Positions 36,569-51,552 of a stretch of DNA of 64,000 nucleotides are shown piece by piece. The stretch comes from Dermatophagoides farinae (lineage: Eukaryota > Arthropoda > Arachnida > Sarcoptiformes > Pyroglyphidae). The stretch spans positions 2,380,001-2,444,000 of the forward strand of contig NC_134686.1 of the NCBI RefSeq assembly GCF_024713945.1, in the 5' to 3' direction. The notes under the pieces are model-generated. The model worked only from the letters and a program-made list of their open reading frames with translations. It had not been told where the DNA came from and did no database searches. Within the stretch, counting starts at the first letter, position 1. Each line of letters starts with the position of its first letter. Made by a program: the position numbers and the translations under genes.

Positions 36569-39500
36569 TTATGAAATCAATCGATCTATCGATCGATCTG
36601 GCCATGATGATGATGATGTGATTAAAATGTAGAAGCCTTTTTTTTCTTCTAGCTAGCTAGATTTCTAGTTTGTTGGAGGTCTAGGTCATACGATTACTTT
36701 GAATTTTCACATCATCAATTCGCATCATCTTCCATTCAAATCAATGGCCAATATTTAGTTTTGTTTTTTTTTGTTTTTCTTGGTTTTTTTTTTTTTTTTT
36801 TGGTTTTTCGTTTCAATTTTTTTCTTCTGTAACCAAAAACTCAATTTCGTATAAACTTGAAACCACATCATCATTATCATATATAATCGTTGACAATCGG
36901 GTTTTTTTTTCACTTGAAAATGTATATATCGAATTAATTATTAAATCGATACTCTCTTTCTCTGTGTGTGTGTGTGTGTTACGCATCAATTGTGGATGAT
37001 ATAGAATTTGATGCACTATAACCACATGATAAGATTTTTTTTTATAGATCAATTTTGCGGTCAACCACATACACACACACACACTGGGGATATCGATATC
37101 AATCACTTTTTTTTCTCAAAAAAAAATATATCGCCGAATTGTGGAAAAAAAAGTTTGTTTTTTTTTTGGTTGATGGAAATTTTTCATCAATTTTTTTTCG
37201 GTCGAAATTCGGTTAAGATGGATTCGTTGACTGGTTTTGGTTTTGGTTATGGTTTCAGTTGAAATGAAATAAAGTTTTTTTTAATATTTCGCTGCTGGTT
37301 TATGATTATGACGATTCTATTATGAATTATTCAGAACTCTATTATTTTTTATAAGTTGATTTTTTTTTCACGTGATTACATCTTTTGAATTTATTTATTT
37401 TTTTTTTTTTTTTTTTTGAAATGAAATTTCTGTCTGTTTCTGTGTTGTGCTGTGGATCCAAAAAAGAATCCAGCTGTTCAATGTACGGAATCCTTATTTG
37501 TGGACCTGTTTTTTTCTGTTGTTGTTCACTTTGTATGTGTGTGTGTGTGTGTTTGTTTCAGGAACAAATCAATTTCTACGATGATGATGATGATGATTAA
37601 CACTTATTTGAAGTGACAAATATTTTTTTTTTCATCCAGCACCTGGTTCCTGTGGAATGGCGATGATGATGATGAATTTTGGCAGAATAAAAATCTTCAA
37701 ACTATGATAATGTATAGGAAATCCGAATCTACAAGCTAGAAAAAAAAACAAACAAAACAAAACAAAATGACAGTAGGATGCAAATGATTCATGAATGAAT
37801 ATATTGTTGAACAAACATTGAAAATGGACATTTGATGATGTTGATGATGATGGTTCATTGGTTGTATATTTTATGGTGGTGGTTCAATTCAAGTATTTTT
37901 TTTTGGATCATAATAAAGGATTCTAATCACGTATTAAATGTTGAAAACAAAAATTATACTCACTGGCTTTTTTGGTTTTGGTTTTGGTTTTGTTGTCATA
38001 TTTGTTCTTGGCAGCTAACCATTATGAATCGAATTTTTGGTGAAAAAAAAAGAAAAAATTAAAATTCATATCATATCATTCATTAATTCAAAATGTGTGT
38101 GTATGTGTGTGTGTTTGTCTAATTCGTTGAAAATTTGTTCTGTTTGTTTTTTTTTTTTTTTTTTTTGGTTCAAATTTGACTTTTTATTGTCGTCATTGAA
38201 TATATTCGTAATTGGTATGATTTGGTCTGGCTAATTATTTATTTCTTTTTTTTTTTTTTTTTTGGTGGACAAACCAGCAAAAAAAAAAATTTTGAACCAG
38301 GATTCATAATGATGATGATGATAATTATAGATTTTTGCCCATCACACACATATCATGTCGTTATGATGGAATTTTGTATTTACTTTTTTTTTCCTTTAAT
38401 TTGTTGGATTCAATTTTTGACTCTATAAAAAAAAGTGGAATTATTCTTTCATCTTTTTTTTTGTTATTTTGGCTCTGGGAAAAATGGAACTTATCCGCAT
38501 GCATACATGCATGCAAGGCGAATTTATGTATATACATTGTATCATTGTTTAGTGGGTGCGTTGAATGTATATATGACATTTTCAAATGTCAATTTCAAAT
38601 TGTATATATATGTGTGTGTTTTATATCCGTTTTCATTTTCGATCAATGTGTGTGTGTGTGTGTATGCGTCAATAGAAAACATTATTTGCTTTGTATATAT
38701 ATGTCTGTGTGTGTTGTATATTTGCTTTTCGTTGGAAAATTGGTGAAGAAGACCAACGATCAATGAATTTGTGTGTGTGTGTGTGTGTGTGAAAACCATT
38801 CACCACTCCTGTATCATTGATGATGATGATGATGAAAATAGCCAGAAAAATGAAATCCAAAAAAAATGAATGAATAAATATAGACCTATGATATGATGAT
38901 CAAAAGATCAGAAAAAAAACAAACTATAGGATCCTTGAAAGTCTTGTATGATGAAAACAAAAAAAAAAAAAATCTCGAAAATTTATATTATGTTTTTTTG
39001 GCCATAACATTTGTTTTTGCTATTTTGTGTGTGTGTGTGTGTGTGTATGTGATCGACAGGATAGAAAAAAAAAGAAATGATGACGATGATGATGATGATG
39101 ATGATGAAAACGGAACAGTGGAAAAAAAAGGAATAGACTGAAAAATAAAATTTCGTGACTCTTAAACATACACACACATGCACACACACTCTTTTAATGT
39201 GTTGATGGCGGTTATTGTTGTTGTTGTTGTTGTTGTTTGAATGTCGTGCGAACCGAGTGAACCGAAACCGAACGACCAATCCAATCTAGCAAGCTTGATA
39301 GCTAGCTAGCTAGCTATCCGAAACGAAACGAAATGAAACGATCAAAACCGATCCCTATTACCTCTCTCTCTCTCTCTCTGTCTCTTTATTTTGGATTCTC
39401 TATGGTTTTTTTTTTCGTTCTCAAATCTAGAATTAAATCTCAGCTTTTGTGTGTATATGTGTGTATGTGTGTGTGTGAAACACGAATGTTAAATGATAAA

Positions 39501-40971
39501 AATCACAATCAATGATGATGATGATGATGATGATGATGGATTCATACTATAACGATAACAACAACAACAACAATCTCGATAATTAATACTTTGACAATAC
39601 TGTTTGGCAAATTTAAATATATCTTTATGATATTGGTGGTGGTGATGGTAGTAATTCCAACCATACAACATTAGAAAACTAGAAAATTTATATTCAACAA
39701 CAAACTAACCAAAAAAAAATACACAAAAATAGTCATCAATGATGACCTAACCAAATGACCTGATCGATATTGAAACGATAGTATAGTTATATATGTTTAT
39801 TCAAAATGTTAATCACCATAATAATATACTATTTACACATCATGCATGCATTTATACATACATCATGAACAAATATATAGATGGATAGATAGATCCTATA
39901 TATATATAAAAATATCGATGAATATTTCTTGAAGAGAAAATAAAAACTTTAGTTTTCAATCAGGCCAAAACACAGCCTAACAAAAAAAAAAAAAATCATG
40001 GCCTAGCCTTAGTCTCCATCTTAACATTTAGCATATATAGTGAGGATACAGCCAAAAAAAAAAAAAAACAACCAACCAGCCAATACGTTTTTGATACACT
40101 TTAATTGTATTATGGACATGAATTTTTTTCTTCATTGAATTCAACGATATGATGATGATGATGATAATGGTGGTGGATAATAATTATCCCAAAGTGGTGG
40201 TGGTGATGTAGTGAACAAAAGAAAAAATCTAAATTTCTTTTGAGCCAATTATCTGTTTGAGCCCTTTTTTTCTGTTTTGTTTTGTTTAGGCTACACTAGA
40301 TATTTGAAAACAAAACAAAACAAAAAAAATGAAATCTTGACTTGCCCATTTCTTAGTGGCCGTTCTCCTCCCCTTTTCTCATCATCATCATCATCATCAT
40401 AATCACAATTCTATTTGGCTCGATTCTATTGCATATATCGTGGTTGTTTTTGAAAAAAATAAATTCCACCATCATTATATATACCTTGCTAATTTGTATA
40501 TATAACCATTGTTTTGTTTGGCAAGGTTTTTTTTCTTTTTTTTTTTGTTGTTGTTGTTGTTTGTTGGCTGTTTTGGTAAATTTGCATTTTTTGTTTTGAA
40601 TTAAAGATTTCCTTCATCATCATCATCATCATTGTTGTTGATGATGTTTGTTGGGCCATTATCAATGTTGTTGTTTGGTGGCTACACATGGCATATCACA
40701 TCATATCACGAAGTATTTTTTTTTTACTTCGTATTTTGGGATTTTGATCATGATCAAAGAATCATGGTTAGCGAAAAAGTAAAAAAAAAAACATCATGAT
40801 GATGATGATGATGATAATGATAAGTTTTTTTTTCTTTCCATTACAATGATGATTATAATGATGATGAGAAACACTTAAAAGGTAAAGAAAACAAAAACAA
40901 AACAAAAAAAAATTCAAATGTTGATGATGGCGATGATGATGATGATGCCAAATACTTGGACCTATATATAA

Positions 40972-41001
<30 letters not shown>
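40972..41001. repeat. (CTAT)n microsatellite
   Basis: About seven uninterrupted tetranucleotide units. A second array of the same motif lies at 41736-41760. Confidence 0.9.
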
Positions 41002-41002
<1 letters not shown>

Positions 41003-41497
41003 GATATTTGAATGAAAGATTTTTTTTTTGGCAAGTGATAAAATGCAACAAACTTTCAAAGTTTGTTGTTATTATTATTATTATTATTATGCAATTAAGA
41101 TTGGCTGTTCAATAACAATGATGTTGATGATGATGATGATGATGATCATGATTATGATTGAATAAAATGATTTCGACATTTTAATCAAATTGATCAGATT
41201 GAACAGAGGGAAAAAAAGTTTCCTGGAAAAAAATTTCCGATAAATTTCCTTGGAATTAAAATGTAATTTTTTTTTCTCTCTCTCTCTCTCTCTCTCTAAT
41301 ATACGCCCAATTTTTTTTTTGTTTTGTTTTATCTGTATCCAAAAGAAAAAAAAATAATAAAAATTTTCGGTTCGTTGCTCACTAATATTATGCTTTACTT
41401 TTTATTCTCATTCCATACACACACACACACACACCCAATAACCAAAAAATTTTGTGACAAGAAATGAATGAAGAACGAAAAAAAAATACGATCCATG

Positions 41498-41499
<2 letters not shown>

Positions 41500-41530
<31 letters not shown>
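41500..41530. repeat. (TG)n microsatellite
   Basis: About 15 uninterrupted TG units. Confidence 0.95.
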
Positions 41531-41531
<1 letters not shown>

Positions 41532-41909
41532 TGTATTTGTATGCTAGCCAACAATTGTAATTTTCAATTTTTTTTTCTCCTTTCTTTATTCATTTTTTCT
41601 TATAAACAGGATATATAAGTAAGCGAAGAAAGAAAAAAAATCATATCCTAAGATTGTGTGACGATGATGACGAATATTTTATCCTCAAACACACACACAC
41701 ACACACACGATCATCAAACCTTTACCACCATTATTATCTATCTATCTATCTATCTATCTACCATCATCATCATCATTGTAAAATTCACTTGAATGAAATG
41801 AACACACACACACACACACACATATAGTGCTTTTGTACTCACAATTCATCATTGTATGCCTTATTGTATATGATGATGAACAAATGAAATGAGCAAATTG
41901 CATGACAGT

Positions 41910-41941
<32 letters not shown>

Positions 41942-41942
41942 C
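41910..41942. repeat. (ACA)n microsatellite
   Basis: About 11 uninterrupted ACA/CAA units. Confidence 0.95.
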
Positions 41943-42146
41943 GATGAAAAAAAAGTCGAATTTTTCAGTTTATTTCAAACGAATTTTTTTTTCTTTCGTT
42001 TTTTTTCCTCACTGTCGTGTGTGTGTGTGTACACATAGAAAGAAAAAAAAAACGAAACAAAAACAGCAACCAATTGCGCAAAACTACATATAGCTGTTAG
42101 GTCTGTTTTTTTTTATTATTATTATTTCATTCTTTAGTTTGTTATT

Positions 42147-42198
<52 letters not shown>
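42147..42198. repeat. (TG)n microsatellite, longest in the window
   Basis: 52 bp of TG broken only by one C near the start. It is the longest dinucleotide array seen here. Confidence 0.95.
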
Positions 42199-42199
<1 letters not shown>

Positions 42200-45100
42200 C
42201 ATGGCGTCTTGAATCCATGGATTTTTTTTTTTGTTATTTAGAGTTTGTATCTTTCTCTGTTTTGGACATTTGCCCACACATGAAAATGTATGTGTGTGTG
42301 TGTGTGTGTGTTTGTCATTCTATCTGCACCGAATTATATTCTGGATATCTATCCAATAATTCTGGCATATTGTTTTACAGAAGAGAAAGAAAGAAAGAAA
42401 AAAAAACAAAGTAAAAAAATTGAGAAACCAAGCGAATTTTTATTTTTTCTAGCTGAATTGCGTTGCTGTTGTTGAATTGCATTGGTTTCTTTTTCTTTTC
42501 TGTTCCTTTTTTTTTCATTCAAATTATCTACCAACAGGAAAGCTTCATTAGTAACAAAAGAAAAAGAATGGACGAAAATTGTCCATAATCGGATTATATA
42601 ACTCTTTTTCTTTCGTTTTTTTGAAAATGAGAATCGGAAAGCGGCAATCATTCACGTTGCTCGGTCCATTCATATTTAAATATCTCTCAGTTTCTTTGAT
42701 GATAATTTGCAACAGAACAAAAAAAAAATCTTTGCTGCTGCTGCTGTAGCTGTTGCTGTTGCTGTTGTGATAATGATTAACCTGCCGCTTGAAAATTAAA
42801 ATGTTGCAAAATCCATAACAACAATATAGATGATTGAATAGTTGAAACAAAGTTGACCAGAACAAACAAAAAAAAAATGCCGAATAAATTGAATAATCAT
42901 TTGAATAATGAGCTTGAAACGTTTAACCACCATGACCAAAAAAAAATTCTTTTCTCCTTTTTTTTTCATTGTTTGTAGTTGAATGAATGACAAAAAACGT
43001 CAAACAAGCTCTGAAAACCCATGTGACAATATTGCCTTGATTTTTGACATTCACACACACACACACAGAACACTGCTTTTTGTGAAAAAAAATTTTTTTT
43101 TTTAATCTCTAATGATTTGGAATGTAATCGATAATTCGATTGTTTTGTTTTTTTATTTGACCAATTGTCATTATTCAATTCTTTGGGTGAAAAATTGATC
43201 ATTACATAATTTGCCCAACAAAAATAACTAATGTCTTCATTTTTTTTTTTACATCAAATCATGGATTTTCACAATTTCAGAAAATTGCTTTTGTTTTGTT
43301 TTGTTTTTTTCTGCAAATTTTAAATCATTTTCTTTGTGATAATTTGAAAAAAGCCAGATATATGGCTTGCCAGAATCTATTGGTTTGTACACATAAATCG
43401 ATTCTCGATCAATTGATAATTTGAGGAAATTTTTTTTCTTTGTTTCTTCGCAAAGTTACGAAAAATCCATCCTTTCCACCATCATCATTATCATCGAAAA
43501 TAGTTAATGATCAGTTGATGTATGTTTTTTTTTGTTGTTCACATCAAATAATAAAATGATTTGAATGAGTGAAGAATTGTTGATGTGTGTGTGTGTGTGT
43601 GTCAATCACAGTAATCATCATTTTCTATGGGATTTATTTATGTTGACCAAATAATAAGATGATGGTCATTTTGTGTGTGTGATTTCCCCATAGGAATTTT
43701 TTTTTCCATTTCAATTGCGTTGATTGGAAAAAAATGAATAAAATTAGCCATCATCAAGATGTGAATAAAGATTGAGATGTCAATAAAAACTTTGTTGAAT
43801 AAAACAAAAAAAAACAAAATTGAAATTTCATTACTTCTTTCATATCCTTTCTTCTCACCGGAATTGAATTTGTATTTTTTTTTTGTTTTCATATAGACAA
43901 AATCTAATTTGCATATTCTCCATCTGCATATTCTTTTTTTATTCACTTGGATTCTATTTCTTATTATCATCATCATCATCATCATCACCACCATGGTTGA
44001 TGATCATAAATCAAATCAAATTATTTGAGTGATGATGATGATGATGATGAGACAACAACAGAATGATGATGAATCTGTTTTTGGGTTTTCTTTTTTTCTG
44101 TTGTTGTGGGCATATCGCTGTCACCGTTATCACCGTCATCATCATCATCATCATCAATCGAATGAGACACGAGACAAATATTTTTTTATTTTTTTTGCAA
44201 TTATTCATTCCAGTTTTGTTGCTGCCAAATAAATCATAAATCAATCAATCGATAAACATGAATGGGCCAAATGAACAGACGACGATATTGAATTATTTGA
44301 ATGAAACCAAAAAAAAAAAAAAAAAAATTCTGTCAGCATATATAGACCGGTTAGTGAGTTGAAAAAAAACGTTGATCCTGTTGTTGAGTGATTTGATTAA
44401 TTATTTTGAAAATTAAGTCATCTCATTCATTCATTCATTCATTAATCTTTCAAAAATGTTTTTTTTTCTTCCATCATCATAATCATTGTGGTATGAAAAT
44501 TTCGCTGTTGTTGTTGTTGTTGTTCCATTCTGGAACCCTTTGTTGTTGTTGTTGTTGTTATTATTGCCATTACAATGACTGAAAAGAAAAAAAAACCATC
44601 AGGATTTTCATACGATCCAATTAGCAAAAAAAAAAAAAAAAAAAAATTTTCATTTTCTATGTTGTTCCAACATGGATGTATAGTGTGTGATTGTAGAAAT
44701 TGGACTATAGGATCATTTTTTTTCTCTCGTCTGAATTGATTAATTGTGTGTGTGTGTGTGTGTGTGGATCAATGGTGTTGATGATGACGACGATCCATTT
44801 GGTGATGGATTAGTCGGAAAAGTTCCTAGCAAAAAAAAAAAAAAAAAAAAAGATTTAATTAATTAATTATTTTTTCGCCAAGCAGTTCATTTATCAAATG
44901 AACCTTGAATCGTTTTTACCATTTCATTTAAACAAAAAATCGAAAATTGATTTTTTTTTCGCTAAACAAATATTTCCGTAGTAGTCAAATGATGATGATG
45001 ATGATGGTAACAAAAAAAAAAACATTTGACATTTGACATTGTATTCAAGTGTTATTAATGATCTTTTTTTTTTGTTTACAACTCTGGTTACTGTTACTCA

Positions 45101-46784
45101 TGGAGTCATTCCTGGATCAACAGATTTGATCCATCCATTCATTCATTCATTCATTCATTGATTCATTCATCTATCATTGAAATTGATGATCGTATCGAAC
45201 AAATGCAAACCAAAACACAATATTATTATAAATAAAGAATCAAAATCTGTTAACCACCACCATCACAGCCATTTGGTTGTAATGATATTTTTTTTTATTA
45301 TTATAATTGTTATGTTATGTTATTATCATGTACAAATAATATTATAAATATATAACGGGAAATTGATTATTTGAATAATGATCTTCATCATTGTTGTTGT
45401 TGTTGTTGTTGCTGGTGGTGGTAATTCGGTAGTGTGTTTGTAGTGATCACCTAACTAACTAACTGGTAACCACTTGAAAGCCATTATTATTATTATTGAA
45501 TATATGGTTGGGCGAGTAAAAAAAAAGATCATAAATCTTCTCACCACTTGTTTCTTTTGCTGTTGTTGTTGTTGTTATTGGTGATGGTGGTGGTGGTGGT
45601 GGTGTGTTGTTTTTTTTCAATTTGTTATTTTTTTTTCATTGTTGTTATTGTGGCCTATTTTATTCTATTGCTTACTAAATGGATCTTAATACATTTGTTG
45701 CTGTTGTTGTCATTATCATTAGATTATCATTTAGATTATATTACTGGGTGTGTGTTTTTTTTGGTCGTTTTTTTTTATCTTTCAGTGTTTGTTTGTCAAT
45801 GTTGAGAACTTCTGTGAAAGATTTTCATAATTATTTTTCATTTCATTTTTTCTGTTTTACCTTCAAATACGTCATCATCCTATACATTCCATTGCCATTG
45901 TGTTTTTTTTTCTCATATGCAAATGATGGTAATATTTTTTTTTTTTTTCATTTTATTAATTTCAAATTGCCTCGAAGGTATAATTATCTGAATTGATGTT
46001 TTCATTATCATCATCATCATCATCATCATGATGGTTTGATTGCATCATTGAAATTTTTTTAATCAAAAAAAAAAATCATCATTGGATCGATGGATACATT
46101 TGGGTTTTTGATGAATAATTTTTTTTTTTGTTTCATCCTTGTTTTGTTTTTGGTTTAGCCAATTATTATTTTTATCAAATCATGATGTTTTGATTATTGG
46201 GGAATAAAAATGAGTTTCTTGTTGTCAAAGTATTGTCTATGTGTGTGTGTGTGTGTGTGTGTGTGATTGACAGTATCTTTTCAGGCAATTAAAGATTTAG
46301 TTTCGATTTGATTGGATTTTATATTGTGTTGTGTGATGGTGGTGGTCAATATATATATATATATATATATGTTCCTTGTTCATGTCCACGATAATGATGA
46401 TGATCGAATATCGAATGGTGGTGGTGGTGGTCAAACATTTACAACGAAAAAAAAAAAAAATCAGAAATTAGTTTGAGGCTAAATTAATCTTGTTGTTGTT
46501 GTTGTTGTTGTTTGACCAAAAAATGATTGAATACTTTTTTGTTTACCTTCAAATTCGATTTTATGATTGAGTAAAAATTTTTTTTTGCTTGTTTGACTTG
46601 ATTCTTAATTAAAGTTTCACTCTATTGTCAGTAGCACACACACACACACACAATTGACCGTATATACGAAAGATGCACAAATAGAAAAAAAACAAAAAAA
46701 AAAAGATTTGCATTGCTGTATGGCATGTTGTTGTTTGTTGACATGAATTTAATTGAAAAATTTTTTTTCATCCATAAATGTGAC

Positions 46785-46787
<3 letters not shown>

Positions 46788-46820
<33 letters not shown>
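46788..46820. repeat. (AG)n microsatellite
   Basis: About 16 uninterrupted AG units, a rarer motif in this window than TG/CA. Confidence 0.95.
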
Positions 46821-46823
<3 letters not shown>

Positions 46824-48910
46824 AACTTGCCATCATTTCTGTACAATCCAATCATATCTTTTTTTTTGCTTGTGTGTTTGTTTGGCTACAGGGTGAAAAA
46901 AAACTCTGTGTGTGTTTATTTTTTTTTTTTTTTTGTTTGGATATTCTCTCATCATCATCATCATCAGCATTTATTCTGATCATTGTGATATAGAAGAATA
47001 AAGAATGAGTGAACGATAAAAAAAAAACATATTTCACTGTGTGTGTGTGTATGTGATAGCTATTCAAAAATTTTTCTTTCTTTCTTTCTCATTTCATTCA
47101 CATTTTTTTTTTTGAATAAGATGAATTGGATCGTTGGACAGTAGTGGCTGGCTGGCTGGCTGGCTGTTGTTGATGATGACAGCATAGTGTGTGTGTGTGT
47201 GGTATAGACACTATCAGCGCTATTTTCATTTTTTTTTGTTCTGAATTCTTGAATGTGATGCTTAGCCGTAATGATGATGATGATGAATTTTTCTGGTCTA
47301 TGTATTTATGTAGACCAAAAAAATCACATTGAGTTTATCAATATTGACCAACAAAAAGTTTATCAAATAGAAAAAATTTAAGCCTGAAAAAAAGCTGAAA
47401 ATTGACACCTTTGTTTTCTCTTTATGACACACACACACACACACACACACATGTTGAAATAATCGCCATCATCATCATTGTTTCCATTTCCAAAATGATC
47501 CAAACGATAAACCAATTTGGACAATGTAGACAAATTAGATCAGTTTCGGTTATGGTTATGGTTATGGTTATGGTTTCATTTTCAACAATGACCACAAGAT
47601 TATCTATCTATCTGGTGATCATGTTTACAAATGGCACGAGACCATTTGCTGTTTGGTTTTTTTTCGTGGCCAAAAAAAAAAAAAAAATTTTCAACTTTTT
47701 TTATTTTACATGGTTAATTATTTTACAGAATTAGAAAAAAAAATCAATGCAATCAGATCCATTGGAAATGGATCAAAGTCTACTCTTCATTCGGAGCCGC
47801 GCGGCTGATTATCATTGTCATATGAACATCATCATCATCATCACCAATATTCTTGGTTATTTTGTTTTTTTTGTTTTGTCCGATATTTTTTGTTTTTCGT
47901 TCGGCCAGGAAACTGAAAAAAAAAATTAAACGATAATATGTGTGTGTGTGTGTGATACAAAGCCGAACTATTTACTTGGCTGATAGCTACGGCTTTCTTT
48001 TTTTTTTTTTTTTTTTTCGTTGGTAGTTTTGTGATATTTTCGGTTCATTTTCGATTCGGTCATATGTGTGTGTGTATGATTAGACAATAAAGAAAATGAA
48101 GAAAAAGAAGAAGAAAAAAGACTGTCAGAATTATGATTAATAAGGTTTGCGTGCAGCATTGAAATGTGTGTGTGTGTTGGTGTGTTTGATCCATGCCAAT
48201 ATTTTGAAGGTTTTTTTTTCTATTTTGGTTGTTTGGTTGGTTGGTTGATTGGCAGTACAATGTTCCTCTGCTCATTGCTGTTTACGTCCTACACTATTTT
48301 ATTTTATTTTTTGTTTTGTTCTGGCGTTCTAGTCTCGGGTTTTTTTTCTGGTTTTGCTTCCTTTCCATATGAAAAATTTGTGGGAAAATAAAGGCTGCTT
48401 TGTTTTGTTTTGTTTTTTTTTTCATGGAAACGAAAGAATAGAAATTTTTCCATTTTTTTTTTGCTGGTTGGTTGAATAAATGAATGAATGAATGGATCCG
48501 CTGTATATATATTAAAAATATGGCAAAAAAATAAAAATAAAAATTTTCTACTTTCCTACACACACACACACACACTGCATATTGTCAAAGTCAAATTTTG
48601 TAGTTGTCATCCAAAATGTTAAGATGTTGAAATGGAGAATCCAAGTCCAAGAATTGAGAATTTTTTTATCATTTGGATCCTATGATGAATAATCATCATC
48701 ATTGATGATGGTCATTTTTTGTTCGTGTGTATGTGAAAAAAAATGAATGAAACTCACCTTTTTTTTTGCTTCTCATCTGTTTCTTTATTCAATCTACCTG
48801 TATAGAAAATGTTTTTTTTTGTTATAAATCCAATTTGAGAACCAAAATCTTACATATATGAGTTATATATCTATGAAATTTTTTTTTACGAATGGTCACG
48901 AATAAACACT

Positions 48911-48955
<45 letters not shown>

Positions 48956-51396
48956 TGGTAAAATTCCATATTTTTTCTTCTTTGTTACAAAATAAAAAAA
49001 AATCATCATCATCATCATCATCGAAGCTGAATATAGATGGCTTGATTAAAAATTCTTTTTATTCAATATTTTCATTCATTTATCCTCATATATAAGAGGA
49101 AAAAAAATATCCATGAAATTCAGAAGAAGAAAAAAAAAATTCTTTTCATCATCATCATCATGATCATCATGATCAAAAATCTTTTGTTTCTTTTTATTTC
49201 TCTCTCTCTCTCGTTTTTAATCATCAAGACGAAAAAAAAATTATTATTATTGCTTCAAGCATGATGTTCATCATTATCATCATCTTGGTTTGCTTTGATT
49301 TGCTTTGATGATAATTACAATGATGATGATGAACCATACATACATACAGATGGAACATGTAATTATTTTTCAATTTATTGGCTTGGCTTGGCTTGTTTTG
49401 GCTTGGCCGTAACAATTATTTTCTCTGTGTTTAATACCTATAAGTATATTTATACTTTTTTTTTGGTATTTTACCTTTGCAGCTCTATACTTACACACAC
49501 ACATAGATGCATACATTTATTTCATAAAAAAAATCGTGTCCATACCTTTGATTTACAAACATACACACACACACACACACACAGGATATATATAACTGAA
49601 ACGAAACGAAGATCACGCTTTTTACAATTACAATTACCACCACAACATAGTTGAATAGTTTATATATCCTGTGTGTGTGTGTGTGTATAGTTTCTTATAT
49701 TTTTTCTTTGGTTAATTTTCTATTTTTTTTTATTTTCGATTCCAAACTTGAATAAATGAGAAACAAAGTATATAATATATATGCGCTGCCCAGTTGAAAG
49801 TTATTATTAAATTTAAATTTTCTTTCTTTCTATCTTTTCTTTTTTCATTTGATTTTATCTATTTTCAGCCAAATTGCTGTTTTTGGTTGTTTGTTATATA
49901 GTTTTAAACATTGAATTTCCATTATAGGCTCGAAATTTTTACATTTTTTTTTACGTTTCATATACAGACAGATACAGATACAGATTCTATGTGTTTGTTT
50001 GTATGAAGAATAAGATTATTATGGTAAGATGATAGCTTTGGTTGACTTTTGATCGGTGATTGACATTTTTTTTCTGTTTTTTTTTACTTGAATTTCAATT
50101 TTTGACAAATGTGTATAACGCATTTGTGCAAATAAAACCACTGTTTTCGATCTGTTTTGAATTTATGGAATGTTTCGTGTTTTTTTTTTTTGCAATGAAT
50201 TTTAAATTTTTAAATTTCCAAATGGATCCAATATTTTAAAATCGAAAAAAAATTGCGTGACAAAAATTCACCATCAACCAGAATGATGTGTGTATGTGTG
50301 TTTCCTGTGTCTGACTTGGCCAATTTGTTGGCTAGCAATTCAAAATCCAGGAAATCCATGAAACAAAACAGAACAAAAAAATTGGGCTGATGAATTAAGA
50401 TTCGACCGATGACATGAGATATTTATCATACCCGTTGGCTGATTGAAATGAATGATTGATTTTTTTTCTTGTCTGTTTAGTTGTTGCATTCTTTATTTGA
50501 TTGATTGATTGATCATAATTGGATGAATTGATTTTTAATTTCTCATTCACCTGAAACGCAAAAAAAAATCCAAAAAACTTCAATTCAATCATTTTTTTTT
50601 GCATAGTTAATAGCGATGATGATGATAAAGAATTTTAATCTCGATAATAATAATAATGATAATAATGATAATTTACATGTGTATTTGAATCAGAAAAAAA
50701 ACGAAACGAAACGAAAAAAAATTCATGTCAATTATCAGATGATTTTCAGTGTGTCTGTGTCTGCTTGTTTGCATTATACAATCAAGAGAAAAAAAATATC
50801 AAATAAAAATTAGTGATGATAAATCAAAAATCAGAATCAGAATCAAAAATTCAAATTTAGAATAAATTAACATGCCATTATTAGTTTTTTTGTACATCAC
50901 TTTTCGTTTGTTTTTTTTTTTTTGGTTTAGTTTGGTATAATGATAATGATATAGATTCTTCTGTGCAGAATCCTCTGGTCTTATACTATTCTCACAACAA
51001 CATATATATGTATATGATACATGAACAAATACACAAGAATGGACACGAAAAAAAAACCGAATTAAATAAAGAATATTCCACTCTCTCTCTCTCTCTCTGT
51101 GTTTAATTATTGAAAAATTAAGTAGCTAAATTGTAATTTAATTATAATTCTAGTAGTATGTGTGTGTGTGTGTGTGTGTGGGCGTTTGTTGTGATGATGA
51201 TGATGATGATGATGATGAAATTTTTCATTTTTTTTTTATTCATGTGGAATGATTTTATATTGATTTTATTGTTAATTGTTCACGTTATATATGTTTCCCG
51301 AATGTTTTTTACACATATGAGTTTTTTTTTGTATTTTTGTTTGCACCAAATTGTTTGATTTTTTTTATCGATGATTTATAATGATAATATTGATGA

Positions 51397-51432
<36 letters not shown>
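51397..51432. repeat. (GAT)n microsatellite
   Basis: About 12 uninterrupted units, just downstream of the labial stop codon. Confidence 0.95.
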
Positions 51433-51434
<2 letters not shown>

Positions 51435-51552
51435 TTGAAATTGATTAAATGAATTTTCAATTTTTTTAACATTTAAATTGAATGAATGATAACCACACAC
51501 ACACACACACGCACACACACATATATCAAATGCCTGATAAATATTCATTTAT

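Larger units (their letters stand above)
31893..51552. other. gene-poor, microsatellite-rich desert between bZIP and labial
   Basis: Nearly 20 kb with no recognisable protein family on either strand. It is filled with (TG/CA)n, (GAT/ATC)n, (CAA/TTG)n, (TATC)n, (AG)n and A/T runs. The largest repeats are listed separately, as are a foldback at 32103 and short ORFs at 33548 and 36347. It lies 3' of labial, so it may contain Hox regulatory DNA, but no specific element can be named. Confidence 0.65.

Noticed and set aside
47548-47575. GGTTAT tandem units resembling a telomeric repeat
   Set aside because: Only about four units, and not the arthropod TTAGG motif; an ordinary microsatellite.
47729-47808. 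Possible terminal exon (ELEKKINAIRSIGNGS, then KSTLHSEPRG) after a tttacag acceptor
   Set aside because: No upstream exon in compatible phase, no family, and only 26 codons; most likely chance despite the locally higher G+C.
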